From Rickettsiales bacterium (GTDB taxonomy: Bacteria; Pseudomonadota; Alphaproteobacteria; TMED127), in NCBI GenBank assembly GCA_002706585.1, contig PALU01000057.1, forward strand, positions 1-13,400: a DNA stretch of 13,400 bases, given 5' to 3'. Below the pieces are notes generated by a model. It did no database searches, had not been told where the DNA came from, and saw nothing but the letters and a program-made list of their open reading frames with translations. The position numbers were made by a program, and so were the translations under genes. Below, in pieces: positions 1-6,438 of this stretch (positions are counted from its first letter, which is position 1; each line of letters starts with the position of its first letter).

Positions 1-392
1 GAAAAGCCCATTACGGCTCCACCTCTGTAAGCGACTGGCAAAGCTTTTGCAGGTCCTTCTTTTGCGGCCTCCGTTGTTCGTGCATTGGCCATAGTAGCCA
101 CGGTCATACCGATATAGCCGGCCGACGCAGATAGTATTGCCCCGATAATATAAGAGACAGAAGCAAGAGGCGCAATAATAATTGCCAATAGAATAACCAT
201 TGCGATGACGAAGAATGACACCCATGTGTACTCTTGCCGAAGGAAGGCCTTGGCTCCCTTCTGAATTTCGGTCATCAGGAAGACCATTCGGTCATTTCCA
301 GCTGGTGCTGCCTTAACTGTTGAGAAAAAATATGATGCCAATGCCAATGCGGCAAGGGCGCTTACTAAAGCTAGGTAGGGGATTGATTCCAA
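1..392 (-). CDS. hppA: Membrane-bound proton-translocating pyrophosphatase, N-terminal part (partial at left edge)
   Basis: This family hydrolyses cytoplasmic pyrophosphate and uses the energy to pump H+ (or Na+) across the membrane. Only the first 130 codons are present; family members are usually about 660-820 residues. The visible protein starts with a hydrophobic helix (LALVSALAALALASYFFS). It continues with the family pattern RMVFLMTEIQKGAKAFLRQEY, a second hydrophobic stretch, then SASAGYIGMTVATMANARTTEAA and AYRGGAVMGF, which are typical of the loop and helix that follow transmembrane segment 2. I chose the TTG at 392-390 because an AAGAGGAG ribosome-binding site lies 5 nt upstream and no ATG fits better. 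The catalytic DDxxD region lies outside the window, so pump type (H+ or Na+, K+-dependent or not) cannot be read. The gene is divergent from the potassium-uptake cluster. Family assignment is confident; the gene symbol follows the common bacterial usage. Confidence 0.9.
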   Translation of the reverse strand, partial: MESIPYLALVSALAALALASYFFSTVKAAPAGNDRMVFLMTEIQKGAKAFLRQEYTWVSFFVIAMVILLAIIIAPLASVSYIIGAILSASAGYIGMTVATMANARTTEAAKEGPAKALPVAYRGGAVMGF

Positions 393-397
393 TGTTG

Positions 398-405
398 CTC
401 CTCTT
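398..405 (-). promoter_or_regulatory. Ribosome-binding site of the pyrophosphatase gene
   Basis: On the minus strand this reads AAGAGGAG, with 5 nt (CAACA) before the TTG at 392-390. It is the strongest Shine-Dalgarno site in the window and decides the unusual TTG start. Confidence 0.75.
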
Positions 406-450
406 AACTGGGTAAAAGAGTTATTAGCTCTCTTACAAGTACAATCGGGA

Positions 451-479
451 AGTCTATATGGAAGCAGAAGCTTTGGTAA
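451..479 (-). promoter_or_regulatory. Possible sigma70-type promoter for the pyrophosphatase gene
   Basis: On the minus strand TTACCA (479-474, 4 of 6 to TTGACA) is followed after exactly 17 nt by TAGACT (456-451, TAnnnT pattern, 4 of 6 to TATAAT). Transcription would start near 444 and give a leader of about 50 nt containing the ribosome-binding site. This is a pattern match only. The rest of the 171-bp divergent spacer (393-563) is AT-rich. On the plus strand TATGAT at 528-533 is a possible -10 for trkA, but I see no good -35 for it and no Shine-Dalgarno site before trkA. Confidence 0.3.
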
Positions 480-563
480 GTATTTCAAGTAATTTGTGGT
501 GAAAGTAAAGTATTTTTTTGAAGTATCTATGATTTCTAGGCAGAAAACTGTTACCAAATAGAA

Positions 564-1955
564 GTGAACATAGTTGTAATCGGGGCTGGGGAAGTAGGAG
601 CATATATCACACGGCTGCTTACTGACCCCAAACATCAAACGCAGAATATTAATGTTTCAGTTATTGACCCTGACACGGATCGAATTAAACAACTGGATGG
701 TGTTCTGGATGCAACCATGGTCAAAGGCAGCGGAAGCCACCCAGAAGTGCTTGAAATGGCAGGTATTGATGAGGCAGATCTTTTAGTAGCAGTCTCATCA
801 AATGACGAAGTTAATTTATTAGCTAATCTTTATGCCCGTAATAGGGGAGTAGAGAAATCAATAATCCGAATTGAAGCTGATGAAATTAAAGCCTCCTCCA
901 AAGAAGAGCCCTGGTTCTTGGGCGGCGAACAACCCGACCTTATTTTTGACCCTGATGAAGATACCGCGCGTGAGATATCCGAACTACTTGATTCATGGGG
1001 CGCAGACGAAATTGCAACGTTGGGGGGAGGCCAAGTTGTAGTTATCGGTGTAACAGTCACTGCTGAAGCTGACTTTTCTGGGAAGACTCTCTCTCAGATA
1101 GGGGCTGAATATGAACCCGACTGGAGCTTCTTAGTAGCAGCGCTGCGTCGTGAAGGGGAAGCTAAAATTCCGCGCTCTGAAGAAACTCTTCAAGCAGGGG
1201 ACCACATCTGGCTTGTTATTAAAAGAAGTGAAAAGAGTAAAGTGCTTGAAACTCTGGGATTTAAACGTAAGAAACATAAACGGATTCTTCTTTTGGGAGG
1301 AGGCCGAACCGGAGAGTTCTTAGCGAGAAGACTGGTAAAAATGAAGTTTCGCGAGGTTACGTTAGTGGAATCTGATTCGGCCAGAGCAGAAGAATTAGCT
1401 GAGAAACTTGATGGAGTGGATATTAGAAAAGGAGATATCACTGATGCGCAGTTCATTTCTGAAATTGATGCTGGTAAATATGATGCTGCCGTAGCACTCA
1501 CTGGTAAAGATGAGGCTAACGTTCTCTCCTGCATGTACGCGAAATCTCTAGGTACTGACCGGACTATAGCGATCCTTCACAAGCTGAAACTGATGGACGT
1601 TCTTGATTTCGCAGATGTCGATTCAACGCTCTCACCAGTTACGGCAAGTGCAAATCGAGTTCTCAGATATGTACATGATGTAAAAGATGTGGCAACCTTC
1701 TTGGGTGTTGATCAGGATTTTGAGGTAGTCGAACTTAAGGTTGGTGCAGAGAGCAGAGCTGTTGAAAAGAAGGTGAGTGAGCTTAAGCTGCCAAGAGATG
1801 TGCTGATAGGGGCTTTAATTCGCAATGATGAGCCCTCTATCGTGAGAGGGTCAACTCAACTGCAGGCTGATGACACTGTACTGCTGATAGCCCCTCCTGA
1901 ACAGGTTGATGCTGTTCGGAAAGACTATTTTATTTCAGAATCTTCCGAACTTTAG
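564..1955 (+). CDS. trkA: Trk potassium-uptake regulatory subunit TrkA, two-RCK form
   Basis: TrkA is the peripheral cytoplasmic subunit of Trk K+ uptake; it binds NAD(H) or ATP/ADP and gates the TrkH channel dimer. The 463 residues contain two tandem RCK units. The first Rossmann fold has GAGEVG at residues 7-12 and the acidic residue D35 at the end of strand 2, with an RCK_C lobe at about 160-220. The second Rossmann fold has GGGRTG at 245-250 and E269, with an RCK_C lobe from about 385 to the end. The length is normal for the fused double-RCK type found in proteobacteria. Many high-GC actinobacteria instead carry two separate single-RCK proteins. The start is GTG, chosen because the glycine motif follows at the usual distance; no Shine-Dalgarno site is seen, so a leaderless or weakly initiated message is possible. 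The stop is TAG. The next gene begins 6-24 nt downstream, so trkA heads a trk operon. Confidence 0.93.
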   Translation: MNIVVIGAGEVGAYITRLLTDPKHQTQNINVSVIDPDTDRIKQLDGVLDATMVKGSGSHPEVLEMAGIDEADLLVAVSSNDEVNLLANLYARNRGVEKSIIRIEADEIKASSKEEPWFLGGEQPDLIFDPDEDTAREISELLDSWGADEIATLGGGQVVVIGVTVTAEADFSGKTLSQIGAEYEPDWSFLVAALRREGEAKIPRSEETLQAGDHIWLVIKRSEKSKVLETLGFKRKKHKRILLLGGGRTGEFLARRLVKMKFREVTLVESDSARAEELAEKLDGVDIRKGDITDAQFISEIDAGKYDAAVALTGKDEANVLSCMYAKSLGTDRTIAILHKLKLMDVLDFADVDSTLSPVTASANRVLRYVHDVKDVATFLGVDQDFEVVELKVGAESRAVEKKVSELKLPRDVLIGALIRNDEPSIVRGSTQLQADDTVLLIAPPEQVDAVRKDYFISESSEL

Positions 1956-1961
1956 TTTGCA

Positions 1962-3503
1962 GTGTCATTGAGTTTCCCAATGCGCATAGCCAGAGTAAAA
2001 TTAACCAAGATGCCCAACTTGAAAAATCCTCATGGGTTAGGAAGCAATTTCGGTTCTTTAGTTTTTGCATCTATCACACTAGGCGCTGTCTCAATTGTTT
2101 CAGGTTTCGCAGGTTATCCTTCTGGTGCTGGTGGAAGGGTCTCTTTGGTCCTAGTCATTGTGGGGTTTTTTCTATCCTTGTTTGCTGCGCTCAATTTTAA
2201 AGGTTTAAAAACATTTGAGCTTAATAACCCATCGGAAGTCTTTTCCTTTAGCTTCTATTTCTTCTTAAGTTTCATACTCTTGCAATCAGTTATGCTGATA
2301 GCCTCCGGTGTAGTCAGCACAGTCGATGTGGCTATTCTTGAATCGACATCTTGAATAACTACAACAGCAATTTCAACCCTTAACCCAGAGTCTTTATCTA
2401 CATCAGTTAATGTTTTTAGATCATTAACACAGTGGGTGGGAGGCTTAGTCGCCCTTTTCCTAGTTTTTGTAGCTACTCCAATAACTTCGAGCGGGGATAA
2501 TCCATCTGCGGCTTACGGGCCCAAAATATTCTCCCGGAAACAAGTAAAACGTATACAGGAAATCAGCATTCTTTATAGCGGTCTCACATTATGCGTATTC
2601 GCTGCCCTAAATATTGCAGGAATGGGATTTTTTGATTCCTTTGCGCACTCGTTAACTGCTTCCTCCACGGGGGGCTTTAGTACAAAGGCTTCATCCATAG
2701 CTTTTTTTGAGTCAGGGCCCATTGAGTGGGTTCTGATATGCGCAATGTTTTTAGGAGGCTTAAATCTTGGGATTATTTGGTGGATCGGCAGAAGGAAGAT
2801 CCGCAATATTAAATCGAACAATGAATTGCGTCTCTACTTACTAATGTTCTTCGGTGGGGTAGTACTTTTTTGGCTAAAGGGAGACTTTATAGGTTCCTTC
2901 AGTTATCAAGTGCGGGATGCGTCTTTTAAGGTTGCATCACTCTTGAGCACAACTGGTTTCGTCAATAAAGATTGGGAATTTTCATCTGGGATAAGCGCTA
3001 TTGCGTTATTGCTTCTTGCCACAGGTGGAATGGCTGGGTCACCAGGTAGTGGCTTTGGAGTTCATCGGCTCATTGCATTGATTAAATACTTGCGCAGAGA
3101 GTTGACGCGAAAATACAACCGGCAAGCGATCAGGAAAATCAAAGTCAGTGGTGAAGTAGTGAATGAGCGGGAACTCGACAAACTTCAGGGATATACAGCC
3201 ATCTTTATATTTATTATTGCTATGGGCTCATTCTTGATTTCGCTCGATAACGAGTCACTACGAATTGAAGATTCGATAGCTGTTTCATTATCAGCATTCG
3301 TCACTGGAGGGCCCCCAATAACTGAAGCTACATTAGCGACCGAGTATGGGATCCTAGGAAATTTCACACTTAGCGTCCTGATGTTAGTAGGGCGCCTGTC
3401 GATACTTCCTGCCGCATATATGATTTTGAAATTATCACAGTCAATCAAATTGAATTTACGCGGATTCGTTTCTAGCAAGAGATCGAGCGATGAAGTTCTC
3501 TAG
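1962..3503 (+). pseudogene. trkH: First trkH-like potassium channel subunit gene, interrupted by one in-frame TGA
   Basis: TrkH is the K+-conducting membrane subunit: four M-P-M repeats, working as a dimer with TrkA. Here one frame runs from GTG 1962 (or ATG 1980 or 2010; no ribosome-binding site distinguishes them) to TAG 3503, 513 sense codons, broken only by TGA at 2352-2354 (codon 131). Both halves match TrkH. The first 130 residues hold three hydrophobic segments and the start of pore loop 1. After the stop come LTQWVGG, pore loop 2 (SSTGGFSTK), pore loop 3 (LLSTTGF), GGMAGSPGSGFG, pore loop 4 (AFVTGGP) and a final GRLSI helix. Gap-free alignment of pore loop 1 with the intact paralogue puts the TGA on its G122 (SGF) and an alanine (codon 136) on its filter glycine G127. 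The last helix has GRLS where the paralogue has GRLE. No other stop or frameshift is present. The gene may be a recent pseudogene, an intact divergent paralogue hit by a sequencing error, or a readthrough gene; without readthrough, only a 130-residue fragment is made. Confidence 0.75.
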
Positions 3504-5019
3504 ACGGTTTTTCCTTGAGGGACTATTCGAGTCAGCAACGATAAATATAATTGGGTTGACTCTTCTTTTCTTGACGCCGGGATTGGTCATTTCTGGATTA
3601 ATCGAGTGGGTATCTGCTGATTCGCACAATGAATTTTCTTTATTCGCCACTGCTGTAATTGCTGCATTCTTAGGTTTATCGCTTAGGGCTGTCACATCAA
3701 TTGCAGATGACTCAATGGATAGGCCTAAAGCTATTTTCTCAGTAGTTGCGTGGAGTTGGGTTGGATGTGTTTTGATTGGAATGCTCCCGTATCTTTTTTC
3801 TGGCGTTTTCCCTTGGTCGCGAATTGATAATGCCTTGTTTGAAACAATTTCTGGATTCTCGACCACTGGATCAACAGTCCTACAGGATATTGAAGCCAAT
3901 AGCAAAGGTATTTTATTTTGGCGTCAACTTACGCAATGGTATGGAGGGATGGGGATCATTGTGCTGGCAGTGACTGTCTTGCCAAGTTTAGGAGTGGGTG
4001 GACTTCAGCTAATGACTGCGGAGTCCCCAGGTCATGAATCAGATAAGTTGCGTGCACGATCTATTGATACAGCTAAATCTCTTTGGCTTGTGTATTTCGG
4101 AGTGACGATCACGATTGCATTACTCCTTTGGGCTACCCCAAATGTGGGCCTTTATGATGCTGTAGCTCATGGGCTTTCAACCGCAGCTATCGGAGGATTC
4201 TCAACAAAGAATGGTTCGATAGGAAGTTTCGATTCTTACATTGTTGAGTTAATCATCGTATTCGGAATGTTTGTCGGAGCAATGAACTACAACCTTCAGT
4301 ATAAATTCTGGAAGAGTAAGGGTAATTTTCGAGTTTTTACCCGCTCTTCAGAATGGAAGCTGTACGTCAGGATTACGTTGTCGTTTATCGGAGTGATATT
4401 CCTTATGAATTGGTTAATGGATTCGGTTGATGTCGGTACAGCTTTCCGCGATTCATTATTTAACGTAGTTACCCTTGCAAGTAGTACAGGGTTTGGAAAT
4501 GTTCGACCTGATGGAATAGGGAATTTTGTTTTATGGGGGACGGCAAGTCAATTATTGCTTCTATTTCTAATGACAGTTGGAGGTACGTTTGGCTCCACAG
4601 CTGGAGGGATGAAAATTTTCCGAATGCAAATCGGCTTCAAGGCTCTTTCAAGAGAGTTGAAATTGATTCGAAGACCCAGTGGAGAATACCCAATAAAGGT
4701 TGGTAAAGAAAAGATTGAAGAAAAAGTTGTGGCCTCAATACTAGGATTCATTGCTTTATTCATTTCTTTAGTCATAATCGGGACCGTTTCATTAACGTTC
4801 TTTTTCAACGAAGATTTAGTAACAGCTCTCAGCGGATCAATTTCGGCAATGAGCAATATGGGGCCGGCTCTAGGAGAAGCTGGACCAACATCGAATTTTC
4901 TAGAATTTGAGAGAGGTAGCCGCTCAATCATTGCGATACTGATGATTATCGGACGGCTTGAGATCTACGCTGTTCTTCTTATGTTTCTATCACTTGTGGA
5001 CAGATTAAAAGTTAGGTAA
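3490..5019 (+). CDS. trkH: Trk potassium-uptake channel subunit TrkH (intact paralogue)
   Basis: This is the conducting membrane subunit of K+ uptake, partner of TrkA. The 509 residues are normal family length. All four pore loops are present with their filter glycines: SGFSTTGSTV (G127), AAIGGFSTK (G235), ASSTGFGNV (G334) and SNMGP (G458). Other family marks are RQLTQWYGGMGI at 145-156, GGTFGSTAGGMK around 364-375, which corresponds to the intramembrane loop that gates the pore, the following RELKLIRRP segment, and GRLEI at 488-492 in the last helix. Start ATG 3490 overlaps the end of the preceding trkH-like gene by 14 nt; a weak AAGAG lies upstream, so initiation probably depends partly on translation coupling. 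The stop TAA 5017-5019 directly abuts the stop of the convergent aminopeptidase gene. As the only intact TrkH here, it is the likely working channel for the TrkA encoded upstream. Confidence 0.94.
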   Translation: MKFSRRFFLEGLFESATINIIGLTLLFLTPGLVISGLIEWVSADSHNEFSLFATAVIAAFLGLSLRAVTSIADDSMDRPKAIFSVVAWSWVGCVLIGMLPYLFSGVFPWSRIDNALFETISGFSTTGSTVLQDIEANSKGILFWRQLTQWYGGMGIIVLAVTVLPSLGVGGLQLMTAESPGHESDKLRARSIDTAKSLWLVYFGVTITIALLLWATPNVGLYDAVAHGLSTAAIGGFSTKNGSIGSFDSYIVELIIVFGMFVGAMNYNLQYKFWKSKGNFRVFTRSSEWKLYVRITLSFIGVIFLMNWLMDSVDVGTAFRDSLFNVVTLASSTGFGNVRPDGIGNFVLWGTASQLLLLFLMTVGGTFGSTAGGMKIFRMQIGFKALSRELKLIRRPSGEYPIKVGKEKIEEKVVASILGFIALFISLVIIGTVSLTFFFNEDLVTALSGSISAMSNMGPALGEAGPTSNFLEFERGSRSIIAILMIIGRLEIYAVLLMFLSLVDRLKVR

Positions 5020-6297
5020 TCAGCTTTCAAAAAAATTAAATAAAAAGTTTTCAAGGGCCAACACGTCGCTTTCGCCACACAACTCCCGTGTGGAGTGCAT
5101 AGATAATTGTGGTACGCCAAGATCAATCGTGTTGATGCCTAAATTCGCAGAGCTAATGGGTCCGATAGTCGATCCACAGGCAAGGTCACTTCTATTGCTA
5201 AACAATTGGTAGGGGATATTATTGCTCTCGCAGATATTCTGCGCAGTTGCCTGTCCGATTGCATTCGTTGCATACCGCTCGTTGCTATTCCGTTTAATGG
5301 CTATCCCAGCGTTCATTCGGATTTCGTGGTCTAAATCATGTTTTTCAAGATAATTAGGATGAGTTGCATGGGCGCCATCAGCAGAGACCATTGTCGACTT
5401 AGCCAAGACCTCTGATTGATCAATGCCTTTGAAGATCCGGTGAATTAACAACGGTAACAGGTTCCCAGCTGCGCCTGCAGCAGAAGTACTACCTACCTCC
5501 TCATGGTTAAATAGGCAGAGGATCGGCATTCTTTTAAATTGTTTATCTGAGGCACTCTTGGTGAAAGATGATAAGGCAGCGTAACAAGATATGAGGTTAT
5601 CAATGCGGGCTGAAGCTATCCATTGTTTGTCAGCGCCAACAAAGCTTGCCTTCTGGAGGTCATGGAGCATCAAATCCCAAGACTGGATACGTTGGCGATC
5701 AATTCCAGCGGCAGACGAAATGAAATCAATAAGATTCGTAGTATCTGAAGAAGTATCATTCCAAATAGGTCGAAGGTGTTGTTGGGGATTAAGGATCAGC
5801 CCGTTTTCGTTGACAGATCTATTTAAGTGGATTGCAAGTTGGGGAATCTTCGCAAGTGGTTCGTTGATCTGCACTAAGTTTTCTTTGATCACTCCACCTG
5901 TTGAAAGTGTGATGAGGCGACCAGAAATTCCTAGATCTCTATCAAGCCAACTATTGAGTAAAGCGCCACCATAGACTTCTACACCAAATTGAGATAAGCC
6001 AACTTGATCACCCTTCAGAACAGGCTTTAAACGAAGATTTGGGCTATCCGTATGCGCTGCGACGATAGCTAATCCATTCGCTGCTTCCTTCAAGTTCCGA
6101 AAGTACCATGCAGCTATACTCCCATCACGCTCAATAAAATAGCCGCCCGTTGATAACTCCCAAGGTGTCTGCTCGTCCAATTGCGTAAAGTCTGCTTCGA
6201 GTAAATATTCTCGAACGTTCTGAACAGCATGGTAGGGAGAAGTAGAAGTATTTAAAAATTTGAACAACTCATTGTCGTTATCTCGTAAGGTATTCAC
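5020..6297 (-). CDS. M18 family aminopeptidase (aspartyl aminopeptidase type)
   Basis: M18 enzymes are cytosolic dinuclear-zinc aminopeptidases, often preferring acidic N-terminal residues, that help break down peptides. The 425 residues match normal family length. The early SPYHAV motif (20-25) is present. The metal and catalytic set is complete: AAHTDSPNLRLKP with H82 and D84, ARIDNL with bridging D233, FNHEEVGS with E266 and E267, SADGAH with D307, and near the C-terminus LSMHSTRE with H401. All expected ligands are therefore intact. The start is GTG at 6297-6295; a TAG codon lies immediately upstream in frame, so the gene cannot extend further. No Shine-Dalgarno site precedes it, which suggests leaderless initiation. 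The stop is TGA, showing that TGA serves as a terminator in this genome. The gene is convergent with trkH2 with zero bases between stops and divergent from gltB. Substrate preference cannot be read from sequence. Confidence 0.93.
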   Translation of the reverse strand: MNTLRDNDNELFKFLNTSTSPYHAVQNVREYLLEADFTQLDEQTPWELSTGGYFIERDGSIAAWYFRNLKEAANGLAIVAAHTDSPNLRLKPVLKGDQVGLSQFGVEVYGGALLNSWLDRDLGISGRLITLSTGGVIKENLVQINEPLAKIPQLAIHLNRSVNENGLILNPQQHLRPIWNDTSSDTTNLIDFISSAAGIDRQRIQSWDLMLHDLQKASFVGADKQWIASARIDNLISCYAALSSFTKSASDKQFKRMPILCLFNHEEVGSTSAAGAAGNLLPLLIHRIFKGIDQSEVLAKSTMVSADGAHATHPNYLEKHDLDHEIRMNAGIAIKRNSNERYATNAIGQATAQNICESNNIPYQLFSNRSDLACGSTIGPISSANLGINTIDLGVPQLSMHSTRELCGESDVLALENFLFNFFES

Positions 6298-6340
6298 CTA
6301 AACAGCATGCCTTCAATAATTGTCAACAGCTACTTGCGTA

Positions 6341-6356
6341 TTTCAACTAGTTAAAA
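6341..6356. promoter_or_regulatory. Imperfect palindrome in the aminopeptidase-gltB spacer, possible operator
   Basis: The 16 bases TTTCAACTAGTTAAAA form a dyad with 7 of 8 pairs matching, centred on the perfect palindrome AACTAGTT (6345-6352). AACTAG recurs at 6380-6385. It lies in the 141-bp divergent spacer upstream of the candidate gltB -10 elements, where a regulator could act on either gene. It does not resemble the GlnR or AmtR boxes I know. AT-rich palindromes of this size can occur by chance. Confidence 0.25.
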
Positions 6357-6362
6357 CTTTGT

Positions 6363-6382
6363 TAGAATTGATAAGCTATAAC
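6363..6382 (+). promoter_or_regulatory. Possible gltB promoter -10 elements
   Basis: Two -10-like hexamers, TAGAAT (6363-6368) and TATAAC (6377-6382), each match TATAAT at 5 of 6 positions. Neither has a good -35; TTTCAA at 6341-6346 sits 16 nt before the first. A start downstream of the second would give a leader of about 50 nt ending in the AAAGGA ribosome-binding site. I recognise no riboswitch in that leader. Confidence 0.3.
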
Positions 6383-6427
6383 TAGCTGGGTCAACGTCGC
6401 CTCACGCTGTCCTAGTCGTACAGCACC

Positions 6428-6433
6428 AAAGGA
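6428..6433 (+). promoter_or_regulatory. gltB ribosome-binding site
   Basis: AAAGGA, 5 nt before GTG 6439. It fixes the GTG start of gltB. The same AAAGGAAA string precedes gltD. Confidence 0.7.
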
Positions 6434-6438
6434 AACGT

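Noticed and set aside
2352..2354. Genome-wide reassignment of TGA to glycine or tryptophan
   Set aside because: The aminopeptidase gene ends with TGA at its natural C-terminus, and no other gene in the window carries internal TGA codons. Tryptophan is written TGG throughout.
2352..2400. Selenocysteine insertion at the TGA of the first trkH
   Set aside because: TrkH is not a known selenoprotein family, the aligned residue is glycine rather than cysteine, and I see no stable stem-loop in the AT-rich sequence just downstream.
2436..3503. Independent shorter gene starting at GTG 2436
   Set aside because: It would begin inside TrkH pore-repeat 1 (WVGG motif), with no ribosome-binding site, and it is in the same frame as the upstream fragment. 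One interrupted gene explains both parts.
3456..3905. 149-codon open frame on the minus strand
   Set aside because: It lies opposite the end of one trkH and the start of the other, has no recognisable domain, and is an expected antisense shadow.
4548..4931. 127-codon minus-strand frame opposite trkH
   Set aside because: It is fully inside a well-conserved TrkH coding region and resembles no family; treated as a shadow.
5591..5974. 127-codon plus-strand frame inside the aminopeptidase gene
   Set aside because: The opposite strand holds a complete M18 enzyme with all metal ligands; the plus-strand frame has no recognisable features.
6383..6438. Riboswitch (glutamine-sensing type) in the gltB leader
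   Set aside because: The leader is only about 50 nt, I cannot find a conserved glnA-type motif, and it folds into no obvious multi-stem structure.
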